64,000 nt of DNA, from assembly GCF_010894405.1 (NCBI RefSeq), contig NZ_JAAIYA010000022.1:1-64000 (forward strand), given 5' to 3'. This document shows positions 16,350 to 25,219 of the stretch, piece by piece; the stretch's first letter is position 1, and every line of letters starts with the position of its first letter. A program made the position numbers and the translations under genes. The stretch comes from Pyxidicoccus caerfyrddinensis (GTDB taxonomy: Bacteria > Myxococcota > Myxococcia > Myxococcales > Myxococcaceae). Under the pieces are notes generated by a model, which ran no database searches, was not told the DNA's origin, and worked only from the letters and a program-made list of their open reading frames with translations.

Positions 16350-17272
16350 CGACGGCCCCGCGCCTCGGTCTGGTGGGGTGCGGCCGCTGGGGACGCAACA
16401 TCCTGCGGGACCTGCTCCAGCTCGGCTGCCAGGTGACGGTGGCGGATGCGTCCGAGCCGGCCCGCGCGGAGGCGCTCGCGAGCGGGGCGCGGGCGGTGGT
16501 GGGCGCGGCGCATGCGCTGCCCGAGGTGGACGGAGTGGTGGTGGCCGTCCCCGCCACGCGGCATGGAGAGGTCATCGACGCGGTCCTCGAGCGCGGCGTC
16601 CCGGTGTACTGCGAGAAGCCCCTCACCCCGAGCCGCGCCGAGGCACACCGCCTGCTCGCGCGCGCCGCTGGACGCGTCTTCGAGATGCACAAGTGGCGCT
16701 ACCACGGTGGCGTGCTCGCGCTCGCGGAGCTGGCCCGGAGCGGCGAGCTGGGGCCGGTGGTGGGCCTGAAGACGACGCGAGTCGGCTGGGTCGCCTCGCG
16801 CCAGGACGTGGACTGCACGGCGTGGCTGGCGCCGCATGACCTCTCCATCGCGCTGGAGGTGCTGGGCGAAGTCCCGGAGCCGCGCGCCGCGGTCGCGGAA
16901 CGGGAGGGGGACCGCGTCACCGGGCTGTTCGCACTGCTGGGCGAGCGGCCGTGGGTGAACCTGGAGCTGTCCGACCGTCGCCGCCGGACCTTCCGCGAGG
17001 TGCGCCTGGTGTGCGAGGGCGGCACGGCCATCCTCGGGGGAGAGGCCGAGGAACTGCTCGTCCTGTCCGCCTCGCGGGAAACCACTCCTCCCGCTCCGCT
17101 GCGTCGCCCCTTCGACCCGGAGCCGCCGCTGCTGCGCGAGCTGCGCGCGTTCGTAGCGCACGTGCGCGGGGGGCCGCCACCGCACAGCAGCCTTGCCGAT
17201 GCGGTCCGCATCGTGGACACCCTCACCCGCATCCGCGAGCTCGCCGGCCTTCCTGGCGACGCGCGCCTCTGA
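16346..17272 (+). CDS. Gfo/Idh/MocA-family sugar oxidoreductase
   Basis: 308 residues starting at a GTG (16346) that shares bases with the upstream stop (GTGA), which fixes the start. The N-terminus is a Rossmann fold, LGLVGCGRWGRNILRDLL, followed by VVAVPATRHGEVI and VYCEKPLTPSRAEA, where EKP is the hallmark of the family and contributes the catalytic lysine. FEMHKWRYHGG begins the C-terminal alpha/beta domain. Family members use NAD(P) to oxidise or reduce hydroxyls of sugars and nucleotide-sugars. Context with the epimerase and GT2 suggests modification of a nucleotide-sugar for a surface glycan. Confidence 0.9.
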   Translation: MTTAPRLGLVGCGRWGRNILRDLLQLGCQVTVADASEPARAEALASGARAVVGAAHALPEVDGVVVAVPATRHGEVIDAVLERGVPVYCEKPLTPSRAEAHRLLARAAGRVFEMHKWRYHGGVLALAELARSGELGPVVGLKTTRVGWVASRQDVDCTAWLAPHDLSIALEVLGEVPEPRAAVAEREGDRVTGLFALLGERPWVNLELSDRRRRTFREVRLVCEGGTAILGGEAEELLVLSASRETTPPAPLRRPFDPEPPLLRELRAFVAHVRGGPPPHSSLADAVRIVDTLTRIRELAGLPGDARL

Positions 17273-17285
17273 GGAACCGCACTCC

Positions 17286-18461
17286 GTGAGTCCCATCGCC
17301 ACCGTCCTCGTCCCGACCTTCGACCACGGTCCGCTGCTGCGCTTCTCGGTGGAGAGCGCGCTGCGACAGACCGTGCGGGACCTCGAAATCTTCATCGTCG
17401 GAGACGGCGTGCCTCCCTCCGCCCGCGAGGTCATCGCCGAGCTGATGGAGCGCGACCCGCGCATCCGCTTCTTCGACTTCCCCAAGGGAGAGCGCAACGG
17501 CGAGGCGTCCCGCCACGTGGCGCTGCAGGAGGCGCGCGGAGAGATTGTCTGCTACCTGAGCGATGACGACCTGTGGCTGCCCGAGCATGTCGAGCGCATG
17601 CACCGCACGCTCCAGCGCCACAACTTCGCCAACGTCATCGCCATGCGCGTGGACCTGGACGGCACGGTGGGGAGCTTCCACGGAGACGTGGGCCACCCCT
17701 TCTTCCGCGAGCGGCTGCGAGGCAAGTGGAACTTCATGCCGCTCACCACGTCCGCGCACCGCCTGGACCTGTACCGCAAGCTCCCGCACGGCTGGCGCCC
17801 CGCACCGCCGGAAATGTGGAGCGACCTGCACATGTACCAGCAGTTCCTCGCCCACCCGGCGGTGGAGCCGGTGACGCTGTTCGAGCCCACGGTGCTCGTC
17901 TTTCCCACGCCGCACCGTCGCGCCTGGACGATGGCCGAGCGCATCCGCGAGATGGAGACCTGGACGCGCCAGCTCGCGACGGAAGAGGGCCGGCTCGAGC
18001 TGCGGGGCCGCTTCCTCCAGTCGGTCCTCCGCGAGCGCGCGCACTACGAGGCGGCGATGGAGTCCGGGCTCGCCACGCTCCGCGCCGACGTCGAGCGCAC
18101 CACGGCCGAGCGCGATGCGAGGACACGGGAGCGGGAGGGGCTGACACAGGAGCGGGCCGCGCTGGCACGGGAGCGGGACGCGCTCGCGGGAGAGCGGGAT
18201 GCGCTTGCACGGGAGCGCGATGCCTTGCTCGTGCAATGCCAGACGCTCGGGACGGAGCGGGCCCACCTGGCGGCGCGGCTCCAGGACACCGGGGCCCGAC
18301 TCGCGGCGAGCGAGGACACGCTGGCGCATGTGCGTGCCCACCTGTCGTTGATCCTCAACTCGGCCACGTGGCGCGCGCGCGAGCGACTTGCGGCGCACCC
18401 GCTGCTGCGCCAGCCGCTCACGCTGGTGGCCCGCGCGCTGGGCACCCGGCGCAGGCCCTGA
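17286..18461 (+). CDS. Family 2 glycosyltransferase with C-terminal coiled coil
   Basis: 391 residues from a GTG at 17286 with GAGGAA upstream, 13 bases behind the oxidoreductase. The GT-A domain starts TVLVPTFDHGPLLRFSVESAL and contains IFIVGDG and the metal-binding YLSDDDLWLPEH. From about residue 265 to 350 the sequence is a long charged coiled coil with reiterated ARERDAL/AGERDAL heptads, ending in a basic tail (ATWRARERLAAHPLLR...ALGTRRRP). Such tails are common in GT2 enzymes of surface polysaccharide clusters and may mediate oligomerisation or membrane association. Last gene of the three-gene operon; a convergent pseudogene begins 23 bases later. Confidence 0.9.
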   Translation: MSPIATVLVPTFDHGPLLRFSVESALRQTVRDLEIFIVGDGVPPSAREVIAELMERDPRIRFFDFPKGERNGEASRHVALQEARGEIVCYLSDDDLWLPEHVERMHRTLQRHNFANVIAMRVDLDGTVGSFHGDVGHPFFRERLRGKWNFMPLTTSAHRLDLYRKLPHGWRPAPPEMWSDLHMYQQFLAHPAVEPVTLFEPTVLVFPTPHRRAWTMAERIREMETWTRQLATEEGRLELRGRFLQSVLRERAHYEAAMESGLATLRADVERTTAERDARTREREGLTQERAALARERDALAGERDALARERDALLVQCQTLGTERAHLAARLQDTGARLAASEDTLAHVRAHLSLILNSATWRARERLAAHPLLRQPLTLVARALGTRRRP

Positions 18462-18484
18462 ATGCCCCGCCCGTGTTCCCTGCC

Positions 18485-18919
18485 TCACATGGTGATTGTC
18501 TTGCCATGGTCGGGCATCTCCGGCAGGTATTTGCGGATATCGTCGTCCAGCGACAGCTTGCCTTCTTGCACCAGCAGCCCGATTGAGAATGCGGTGAACT
18601 GCTTGGAGATGGAGGCGATGTGGAAGATCGACTGCGGCGTGATCTTTACGTCGTACTCCAGGTTCGACATGCCGTAGCCGCGCGCGTAGTCCTGCGCGCC
18701 ATCGCGAGAAATCCCCACGGCGCAGCCCGGCGTGGTCTTGCCGCTCCATGGTGCGAAGAGGGCGTCCACTTGCTGATGGCGGTCGGTGGGTAGGTTCAGG
18801 CGATTGTCCACGCGGGCCTGGGGCGAGCGCGAGCCCTGGCGAGACTCGGCGCCTTCTCCAGCGGCGGCCAACGTCAGACAGAGGAACAGGAACGACGACG
18901 CGAGCGACTTGCGCTGCAT
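18485..18919 (-). pseudogene. Truncated class C beta-lactamase-like serine hydrolase
   Basis: 144 codons with an intact signal peptide (residues 1-20) and the N-terminal half of a serine hydrolase: PGCAVGISRDG, YGMSNLEYDVKITP, and the SxxK motif SISK (Ser103/Lys106), then LDDDIRKYLPEMP. The frame stops at HGKTITM, just where the family continues with the helix before the YxN motif. YxN and the C-terminal KTG-like motif are missing, so the product cannot be active. It lies directly downstream of a complete, same-strand serine hydrolase of the same superfamily, but their sequences differ, so it is not a simple tail duplication. Confidence 0.75.
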
Positions 18920-19045
18920 GGGGTGCCTTCGGGCAATGGGGTTGCAGGAGGCACAGTGCCCGCGCGAGCACCGCGCGGGGGAGTGTTCAGCCGGTGAAGC
19001 CGGGCATGCGGCGAACGGGCACCCCCGTGCGGTGGTCGCGCCGCG

Positions 19046-20878
19046 CTACCACCGCCACAGCGCGAACGAGAGCAACTGGAACGTCGCAAGCCAGGTGCTC
19101 AGGCACACGACGGCCGCGGACCCGAGGAGGCAGCGCCACCTGGCCACGGCCGCGGGCTCCTCCCGCCAGGTGCGCACGCTGAGGACGAGGCCGGCCACGC
19201 CGAGGGCAGGGAAGAGCACGGATGCAGCCCAGACACCCACCGTCTGCCAGTTCATGTGCCCGAGCAGCGTCAGCTCCAGGTTCGCCGCACAGACGATGCC
19301 GAGCACCAGCGACAGCAGCGCGAGCGACGGCAGGCGGCGCACCCAGCGGTTGCGCAGCGACTTGCGTCGCCCGAAGGGCGTACTCAGCAGGAGGACGAAC
19401 GACAGCAGCACGCTCGCGAGCGGAAGGAGCGCAGCCGCCATCGAGGTGCGCTGCAGGTAGTCGCCCCCCATCTCGAGTCCCACGGCCGCGCCGCCCCCAT
19501 CCCGGACCACGATTCCGTTGACCACGTCGCCGTAGTCGACGTCGGCGAGCCGTCCGTCGCCGTGGTGCTTCAGCATTGCCTGATAGCCGAACCCCGGCAG
19601 GAAGGGCTCGATGGTCAGCGTGTCGGCCTGCGCCTTCACGTGGCTCGCATCGAGCAGGTAGGTGGGGAGGCTCAGCAGTGAAATGCGCGGGTTGACGAGG
19701 CGGTACCAGCCGTCGACGTCGCCTGCGATGGGGTGGTGGGCCGGCGCCGGCGGCTTCCACTGCGTCTGGTGGGAGATGAAGGCGGCGAGCGGCTCTTCGA
19801 GCTGGCGCATCGCGTTCTCGCTGTTGAGCAGCAGCACGTAGCCCATGCCCTGCTCGACGTGGAAGTGCATGCTCGCCCTCGCGCCCAGCACGCCACCGGA
19901 GTGGCCCTGCCAGAGCGCGCCGCTGACGATGCGGTGGTGCAGTCCCAGCCCCGCGCCGTAGGCGAGGCCACCCCGGGTGCCCACCGTCGACTGGGGCTGC
20001 TTCATGGCACGGACACTCTCGGGCCGCAGCACCCCGGGGGCGGAGGCGCCGTCAGTGAGCACGAAGCGGCCGAGCCTGGCCAGGTCCGTCGCCGTGCACC
20101 ACAGCGCACCGTCGGCCTGGGTCTGCTCGAAGAACACCGGGGTGCGGTGCATGTCGACGCCGCTGTGGCCCTCGGCGTGGTCGCCTTGGGCGGCTTGCGA
20201 GGAGAGGGCGGCGACCCGCGTGATGCCCAGCGGCCCGAGGACCCGCTCCGAGACGACCTCGTCCCAGGGCTTCTGGTAGTGGGCCTCCAGGATGGCGCCG
20301 AGCAGTACGTATCCGGGGTTGCTGTAGCTCTCGTGCATGCCGGGCCGCCAGCGCACCGCGAGCGGCTCGGGGTGCTGGAGGCTGCTCTCGAGGTGGCGCC
20401 CCCGCCGCTCGACGGGGCTGAAGAAGGCCTTGGCGTGCGTGTCGTCGAAACCCGCGGTGTGGGTGAGCAGGTGAATCACACGGACCGGGTCGGTGGCGTC
20501 GAACGGGTTCCGGATGGGCGCTTCCGGCAGCAGGTCCGAGACTGGGGTCTGCAGCCCGAAGTGGCCCTGCTCGATGAGCTGCATGATGGCGATCGCCGTC
20601 ACCGTCTTCGTGATGGAGCCGATGCGGAAGAGCGTGCCGTCGGTGACGGGGACCCGCGTGTCGTTGTCGGCCAGCCCGATGACCCCGCTGAGCACGGTGC
20701 CCTGGCGGTCGAACACCGCGTAGCTCGCGCCCGGGATGTGGTGCTCCGTGAGCAGCTCGGTCAGGGACTGGCGCAGCTCGGCCGCCGTCGTCGGCTCCGG
20801 CTTCGCGGGAGCGGTCGTTGCGAGGCCGAGCGTCGGGACGAGCAGGGCGAAGACCCACAGGGGGGCGAGGCACTTCAT
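19046..20878 (-). CDS. Serine hydrolase (beta-lactamase/transpeptidase-like) with C-terminal membrane helices
   Basis: 610 residues. ATG at 20878 begins a signal peptide (LVPTLGLATTAPA). The catalytic domain covers ~30-400: SITK (Ser88/Lys91), YSN (Tyr185-Asn187), and a HSGG triad element late in the domain. This is the class C beta-lactamase/D-Ala-D-Ala carboxypeptidase/esterase superfamily (PF00144). Beyond ~470 there are about four hydrophobic helices (AAALLPLASVLLSFVLLL, LPSLALLSLVLGIVCAA, VGVWAASVLFPALGVAGLVL, GSAAVVCLSTWLATFQLLS), so the enzyme is anchored with its active site outside the cytoplasmic membrane. Family members hydrolyse peptidoglycan peptides, esters or D-amino-acid peptides; the substrate cannot be told. 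Confidence 0.88.
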   Translation of the reverse strand: MKCLAPLWVFALLVPTLGLATTAPAKPEPTTAAELRQSLTELLTEHHIPGASYAVFDRQGTVLSGVIGLADNDTRVPVTDGTLFRIGSITKTVTAIAIMQLIEQGHFGLQTPVSDLLPEAPIRNPFDATDPVRVIHLLTHTAGFDDTHAKAFFSPVERRGRHLESSLQHPEPLAVRWRPGMHESYSNPGYVLLGAILEAHYQKPWDEVVSERVLGPLGITRVAALSSQAAQGDHAEGHSGVDMHRTPVFFEQTQADGALWCTATDLARLGRFVLTDGASAPGVLRPESVRAMKQPQSTVGTRGGLAYGAGLGLHHRIVSGALWQGHSGGVLGARASMHFHVEQGMGYVLLLNSENAMRQLEEPLAAFISHQTQWKPPAPAHHPIAGDVDGWYRLVNPRISLLSLPTYLLDASHVKAQADTLTIEPFLPGFGYQAMLKHHGDGRLADVDYGDVVNGIVVRDGGGAAVGLEMGGDYLQRTSMAAALLPLASVLLSFVLLLSTPFGRRKSLRNRWVRRLPSLALLSLVLGIVCAANLELTLLGHMNWQTVGVWAASVLFPALGVAGLVLSVRTWREEPAAVARWRCLLGSAAVVCLSTWLATFQLLSFALWRW

Positions 20879-21166
20879 CGGTTCTCCGGGGGAGCTGGGG
20901 GGGAAGGCTCCGCGCGTCCGGCTTCCGGAGGTGCTCGGAGTCCGAGCACGCGCTCGTTCCGCGCTGACTACGATGCGGCCGCCGGCCCATTTCGCGGCGA
21001 CGACCGAAAAGCTCGAGAGGCGCGCGCGGGCGAGCCCGCCTGCACCATCGGGCTCACCTGTGCGGCCCGGGACCTGGGCTCGGCGGGGGCGTCCCTGGCT
21101 TGGAGACAGAACCCGGGGAGCACGGAGACTTTTCTGCGGGGCCGTCCTCGTTTAGGAAACGCGGCC
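20879..21166. promoter_or_regulatory. Divergent intergenic region
   Basis: About 290 bases between the divergent serine hydrolase and delta-60 lipoprotein genes. No gene. Promoters for both must lie here; no operator-like symmetry was recognised. Confidence 0.35.
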
Positions 21167-22939
21167 ATGCACAGACCGGCTTCTTCATCCCGCGCGTTTC
21201 GCAGTCCGCCTCCCCCGTTCCCCATGTCCCGTCCGACAGGAGTCCGCCTCCTGGCGGCGCTGGCGCTCACCCTGATGGCCGTGGGCTCCGTGGGCTGTGG
21301 CTCGGAGGATTCGCCGTCCAACCCCACGCCGACGCCCTCGCGGGATGCCGGCTCGACGCCTGTGGACTCGGGCGTCACCGAGCCGGACGCTGGCTCCGTG
21401 GAGACGGACGCGGGCGTGACGCCGGCCGCCGTCACGCTCCAGGCCTGGTCCGAGCTGACGCTCCAGTTCTCCCCGGACGCCTCGGTGGCGCTCCCCGTCC
21501 AGGTCCTCCGCCAGGCCCCATTCGCCGCGGACGTGACGCTCTCCGTGACGGACCTGCCGCCGCACGTGAGCGTCGCCTCCGTGCTCGTGCCTGGGACGGA
21601 AGCCACGAAGACGCTCACCTTCACCGTGGACGAGTTCGCCGCGTATGGACGCTTCTCCGTGAAGCTGGTGGCTGTCGGCGGTAGCGAGCAGGCCGAGCTC
21701 CCGCTGACGCTGGACATCCAGCACGGCCGGGCCGCGCTGGACTCGTCCTTCGGCACCGGTGGCGTCGCGGTGCCGGACCTGGGCTACCCGGCGGTGCGCA
21801 TCAACGCCATGGCCGCGCAGCCGGACGGCAAGTGGGTGCTGGTGGGCTCCACCGGCTCTACCGGGCTCCGGGACGTGCTGGTGGCCCGGCTGCTCGCGGA
21901 CGGGACGCCGGACCCCGACTTCGGCACGAAGGGCGCCGTCGCCACCGACGTCTGCGGTGGAGATGACTACGTCGACGCCGTCACCGTCCTGTCGGACGGG
22001 AGGATTCTCGTGGCGGGCGGCGCCATCTACGGCGCGGGCAGCTGCTCGGGCACGAAGTACCAGGGCGCGCTCTTCGTCCGCTACACGGCCACCGGCGCCC
22101 TGGACACCACGTTCGGCGGCACGGGCGTGCGCGCCTTCCAGATCTCCGCGGGCGTGGCCACCCTGCACGCTGTCACGGTGGACTCGCAGGGCCGCGTCGT
22201 CGGCGCGGGCACGGTGCAGAACAACGACCTGGACCTGCTGGTGATGCGCCTCACGGCCACGGGCGCCCAGGACACCACCTTCAGCGCTGACGGGCTGGCC
22301 TGGCTGGACCTGGGCGACGACGAGGACGGCCTGGGCGTCGTCACGCAGGCGGATGACGAGGTGGTGGTGGCGGGGACGTCGACGGGCAGCACGAACCTCC
22401 TGGCGCTCGTGCGCTTCAACATCGATGGCACGAAGGACACGGGCTTCTCATACTCGACGGGCTTCGCGTACCCGAAGATGACGCCCCGGACCCTGCACCT
22501 GCTGCCGGACGGCAACCTGCTGGTGGGGAGCAGGGGCGTGTTCGACTCGGGCGGCACCGAATCCGCGGCGACCCTGCTCCGCGTCACTTCGACCGGGGCA
22601 CCGGACACGACCTTCGCGACGACGACGGGCATCCGCAGCTACTCGGCGGTGACGAACCTGGCGAAGGACGCGCTGGTGGGGACCGCCATCCTTCCCGGTG
22701 GGGAATTCGCCATCACCACCTGGAGCAAGGACGCCGCGGGCGTGTCCGGAGTCGGCGTCATCCACGTGTCGGCGGACGGAAAGACGGTGCTGCGCCAGCA
22801 CCGCACCGACCTGCCCGGTGAGGAACGGCCGGTGTGCGCTGCCCTCGGCGCGGATGGCGTACTGGGCGTGGCCGGTATGCGCAAGGAGTCAGGCCAGTCC
22901 GCGGAGACGCCCTTCGTGACGCGCTTCTGGCCGTACTGA
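21167..22939 (+). CDS. Delta-60 repeat lipoprotein
   Basis: 590 residues from ATG 21167, which has TAGGAAA upstream; ATG 21224 is an alternative that would place the signal peptide at the very N-terminus. A lipoprotein signal (LLAALALTLMAVGSVGC) is followed by a Thr/Pro/Asp-rich linker and an Ig-like region. About six repeats of the delta-60 type follow (TGALDTTFGGTGVRAF, DGTPDPDFGTKGAV, TGAQDTTFSADGL, TGAPDTTFATTTG), alternating with AVTVLSDGRILVAGG-like strands, which predicts a beta-propeller. Such proteins are abundant on myxobacterial surfaces; their function is unknown, presumably binding. Confidence 0.85.
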   Translation: MHRPASSSRAFRSPPPPFPMSRPTGVRLLAALALTLMAVGSVGCGSEDSPSNPTPTPSRDAGSTPVDSGVTEPDAGSVETDAGVTPAAVTLQAWSELTLQFSPDASVALPVQVLRQAPFAADVTLSVTDLPPHVSVASVLVPGTEATKTLTFTVDEFAAYGRFSVKLVAVGGSEQAELPLTLDIQHGRAALDSSFGTGGVAVPDLGYPAVRINAMAAQPDGKWVLVGSTGSTGLRDVLVARLLADGTPDPDFGTKGAVATDVCGGDDYVDAVTVLSDGRILVAGGAIYGAGSCSGTKYQGALFVRYTATGALDTTFGGTGVRAFQISAGVATLHAVTVDSQGRVVGAGTVQNNDLDLLVMRLTATGAQDTTFSADGLAWLDLGDDEDGLGVVTQADDEVVVAGTSTGSTNLLALVRFNIDGTKDTGFSYSTGFAYPKMTPRTLHLLPDGNLLVGSRGVFDSGGTESAATLLRVTSTGAPDTTFATTTGIRSYSAVTNLAKDALVGTAILPGGEFAITTWSKDAAGVSGVGVIHVSADGKTVLRQHRTDLPGEERPVCAALGADGVLGVAGMRKESGQSAETPFVTRFWPY

Positions 22940-23008
22940 CGGGCGAGCCCGGCTCGAGCCGGCGCGGCGGCCTCCAGACGGGTAACATGCGCGCCCGGGG
23001 GTGACCAC

Positions 23009-25018
23009 ATGACTCCGGGCGTTGGCATTGCGGGCGGACACAATGAGGTGCTGTTCCCTGGCAACCGTGGCTGCGAGAACTTCTTCACGCTGCTGGAGCA
23101 GGAACGCCTGCCGATGCGTCTGCTCGACGGCCGGCTCACCCCCGAGTCACTGGAGGGCCTCGAGCTGCTCCTGCTCGGAGGCCCCCGACTGGACCTCGAG
23201 CGCGAGGAGGCTCGGGCCATCTCGGACTGGGTCGAAGCCGGAGGCAGCCTGCTCATCACGCTCGATGACGTCCAGCCCGGCCAGGTCCTCGCATCCCTGT
23301 TCGACGGCCTCGTGTACACCCAGGTGGGGGGAGAGGTTGGAAAGCCGTTCGCGGGATGGTGGCTCGACCCGGTCCAGTCGGACCGCCCCGTCCGCTACGA
23401 AGTCCCGCTCGAGCCCGGAGTGCCCGCTGGCCTCCAGCTACAACGGTCCGTCATCCAGTGGCGCCGGGGTGCGGGCGCGGTCTGTGTCTTCGGCCGTGGC
23501 TGGAGGCTCATCGGTCCCATCTTCTCCGCGCGCTTCGCGTCCTGGCTGGTGACGCTGTGGCGCCACCGCACGGCGGCCGAGGTCGCTCGCCGCCGCGCGC
23601 TGCCCCAGCGGCACCGCCTGCTCCAGGGCTATCCGATGGCGCCCCAGCTGCGGAAGGACATCGACGAGGACATGCTCGCGCACCTCGAAAACTGGCTCGG
23701 ACTGGAAGAGGGAAGGCCTTGCGTGGTCGGGGTGCTGCCGCACCCGTTCTGCAATCCGGCCGTCAAGGGGTGTGGGTTCTGCACCTTCCCGCAGGAGGCG
23801 TATCGGAACACCTCCGCGGAGCAGGTTGCCGCGGAGGTCGCACGCGAGCTGATGCAGGGAACACGGTGGGGGCGGCTCACGAACAAGCCCGTCGAAGCGC
23901 TCTACTTCGGGGGTGGCACCGCCAACCTCACCCCACCGGAGTCCTTCCGCGCGCTGTGCCGGGCCGCTCGTGCCGCGCTGCCCCTGGCCGAGGACGCGGA
24001 AGTCACCCTGGAGGGCGTGCCCATCTACTTCAGCGCCAGGAAGCCCTCGCTGCTGGAGGTGCTGCGCGAGGAGCTGCCCGACAAGTACTACCGCATCAGC
24101 ATGGGCATCCAGACCTTCGATGACGTGCAGCTCGCGAGGATGGGCCGTACCGCCATCGGTGGGCCCGTGGCGGTGGAGAAGGCGGTGCGCGCCGCGAGGG
24201 ACCAGGGCTTCTCCTGCTCCGGCGACCTGCTCTTCAACCTGCCCGGCCAGAGCCGCGCGCAGATGCTGGCCGACGTGGACCGGGCCATCGACCTGGGACT
24301 GGACCAGGTCTGCGTCTACCACCTGGTGCTCTTCGAGGGGCTGGGCACCGAGTGGAGCAGGCAGCCCGCGCTCCTGTCGGCGCTGCCCTCCAACACCGAG
24401 GCGTGCGCCAACTGGCTGGCGGTCCGCGAGCGGCTGCTGGAGCAGGGCTTCATCCAGACCACGCTCACCAACTTCGAGCGCGCGAAGTTGCAAGGGACGC
24501 CGCGCTCCTTCCGGTACGAGCCCTACGGCTTCTCCCCCGAGACGTACGACGTGTTCGGCTTCGGCCCCGCCGCACTCAACATCTTCGACGCGCAGTTCGG
24601 GTGGCTCAAGACGGCCAACCCCGAGGGCGCGGGTGACTACCTCGCGGCTCGGGCCCGGGGACGCACCGCCGAGCGCATGCTGCTATTGGGCGGCTGGGAC
24701 AAGCGCCTGCTCTACCTCACCCGGAAGGTGGCGCTGCTCGGCATCGACACCGCGGCCTACCGGTCCTGGTGCAAGACGGAGATTTTCGACGACTTCGGCC
24801 GCGAGCTGACGGCCCTGCTCGACGCGGGCCTGCTCGCGCAGGTGGGCGAGCGGCTGGAGCTCACGCCGGAGGGGATGTTTCATGGCGACACCATCGCCGG
24901 CACGCTCGCCTGGCGGCACGTCCGCTCCGTGCAGGCCCTGGACGTCGTCGCACCCACCCGGCACCGGCTCTCCTACGACGACGCGCTCGACGCGTCCGTC
25001 TACGGCTCCATGGGCTGA
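23009..25018 (+). CDS. Radical SAM protein (HemW/coproporphyrinogen oxidase-like) with N-terminal extra domain
   Basis: 669 residues, ATG at 23009 with GGGGGTGA upstream. Residues ~1-190 resemble an amidotransferase-fold/ThuA-like domain (LLLLGGPRLDLEREEARAISDWVEAGGSLLI). From ~240 comes a radical SAM core related to HemW: PFCNPAVKGCGFCTFP, ALYFGGGTANLTPPE, a YRISMGIQTFDD segment and GDLLFNLPGQS, followed by the HemW-type C-terminal domain. The cysteines are Cys248, Cys255 and Cys258, a CX6CX2C spacing instead of CX3CX2C. If the cluster forms, the protein cleaves SAM to a 5'-deoxyadenosyl radical. True heme function is unlikely; it may be tied to the PhyH gene 200 bases downstream. Confidence 0.83.
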   Translation: MTPGVGIAGGHNEVLFPGNRGCENFFTLLEQERLPMRLLDGRLTPESLEGLELLLLGGPRLDLEREEARAISDWVEAGGSLLITLDDVQPGQVLASLFDGLVYTQVGGEVGKPFAGWWLDPVQSDRPVRYEVPLEPGVPAGLQLQRSVIQWRRGAGAVCVFGRGWRLIGPIFSARFASWLVTLWRHRTAAEVARRRALPQRHRLLQGYPMAPQLRKDIDEDMLAHLENWLGLEEGRPCVVGVLPHPFCNPAVKGCGFCTFPQEAYRNTSAEQVAAEVARELMQGTRWGRLTNKPVEALYFGGGTANLTPPESFRALCRAARAALPLAEDAEVTLEGVPIYFSARKPSLLEVLREELPDKYYRISMGIQTFDDVQLARMGRTAIGGPVAVEKAVRAARDQGFSCSGDLLFNLPGQSRAQMLADVDRAIDLGLDQVCVYHLVLFEGLGTEWSRQPALLSALPSNTEACANWLAVRERLLEQGFIQTTLTNFERAKLQGTPRSFRYEPYGFSPETYDVFGFGPAALNIFDAQFGWLKTANPEGAGDYLAARARGRTAERMLLLGGWDKRLLYLTRKVALLGIDTAAYRSWCKTEIFDDFGRELTALLDAGLLAQVGERLELTPEGMFHGDTIAGTLAWRHVRSVQALDVVAPTRHRLSYDDALDASVYGSMG

Positions 25019-25219
25019 GTGCACTCCCTGTTCCACGGAGCCCACACGCGAGGACTTCAAGAGGGTGCTCGAGGCCTGGAAGAGTGCGACCGGCGCTGCC
25101 GTGACTGTCCATGATGCCGCTCGGGTGCATGGACTTTCATTTCGTTCTCTGGCAGTGATTTGCATGATTTCCCATACCCATACCCAGCACGCCGTGCCGG
25201 AAGGCGTGCCACTGAAACC

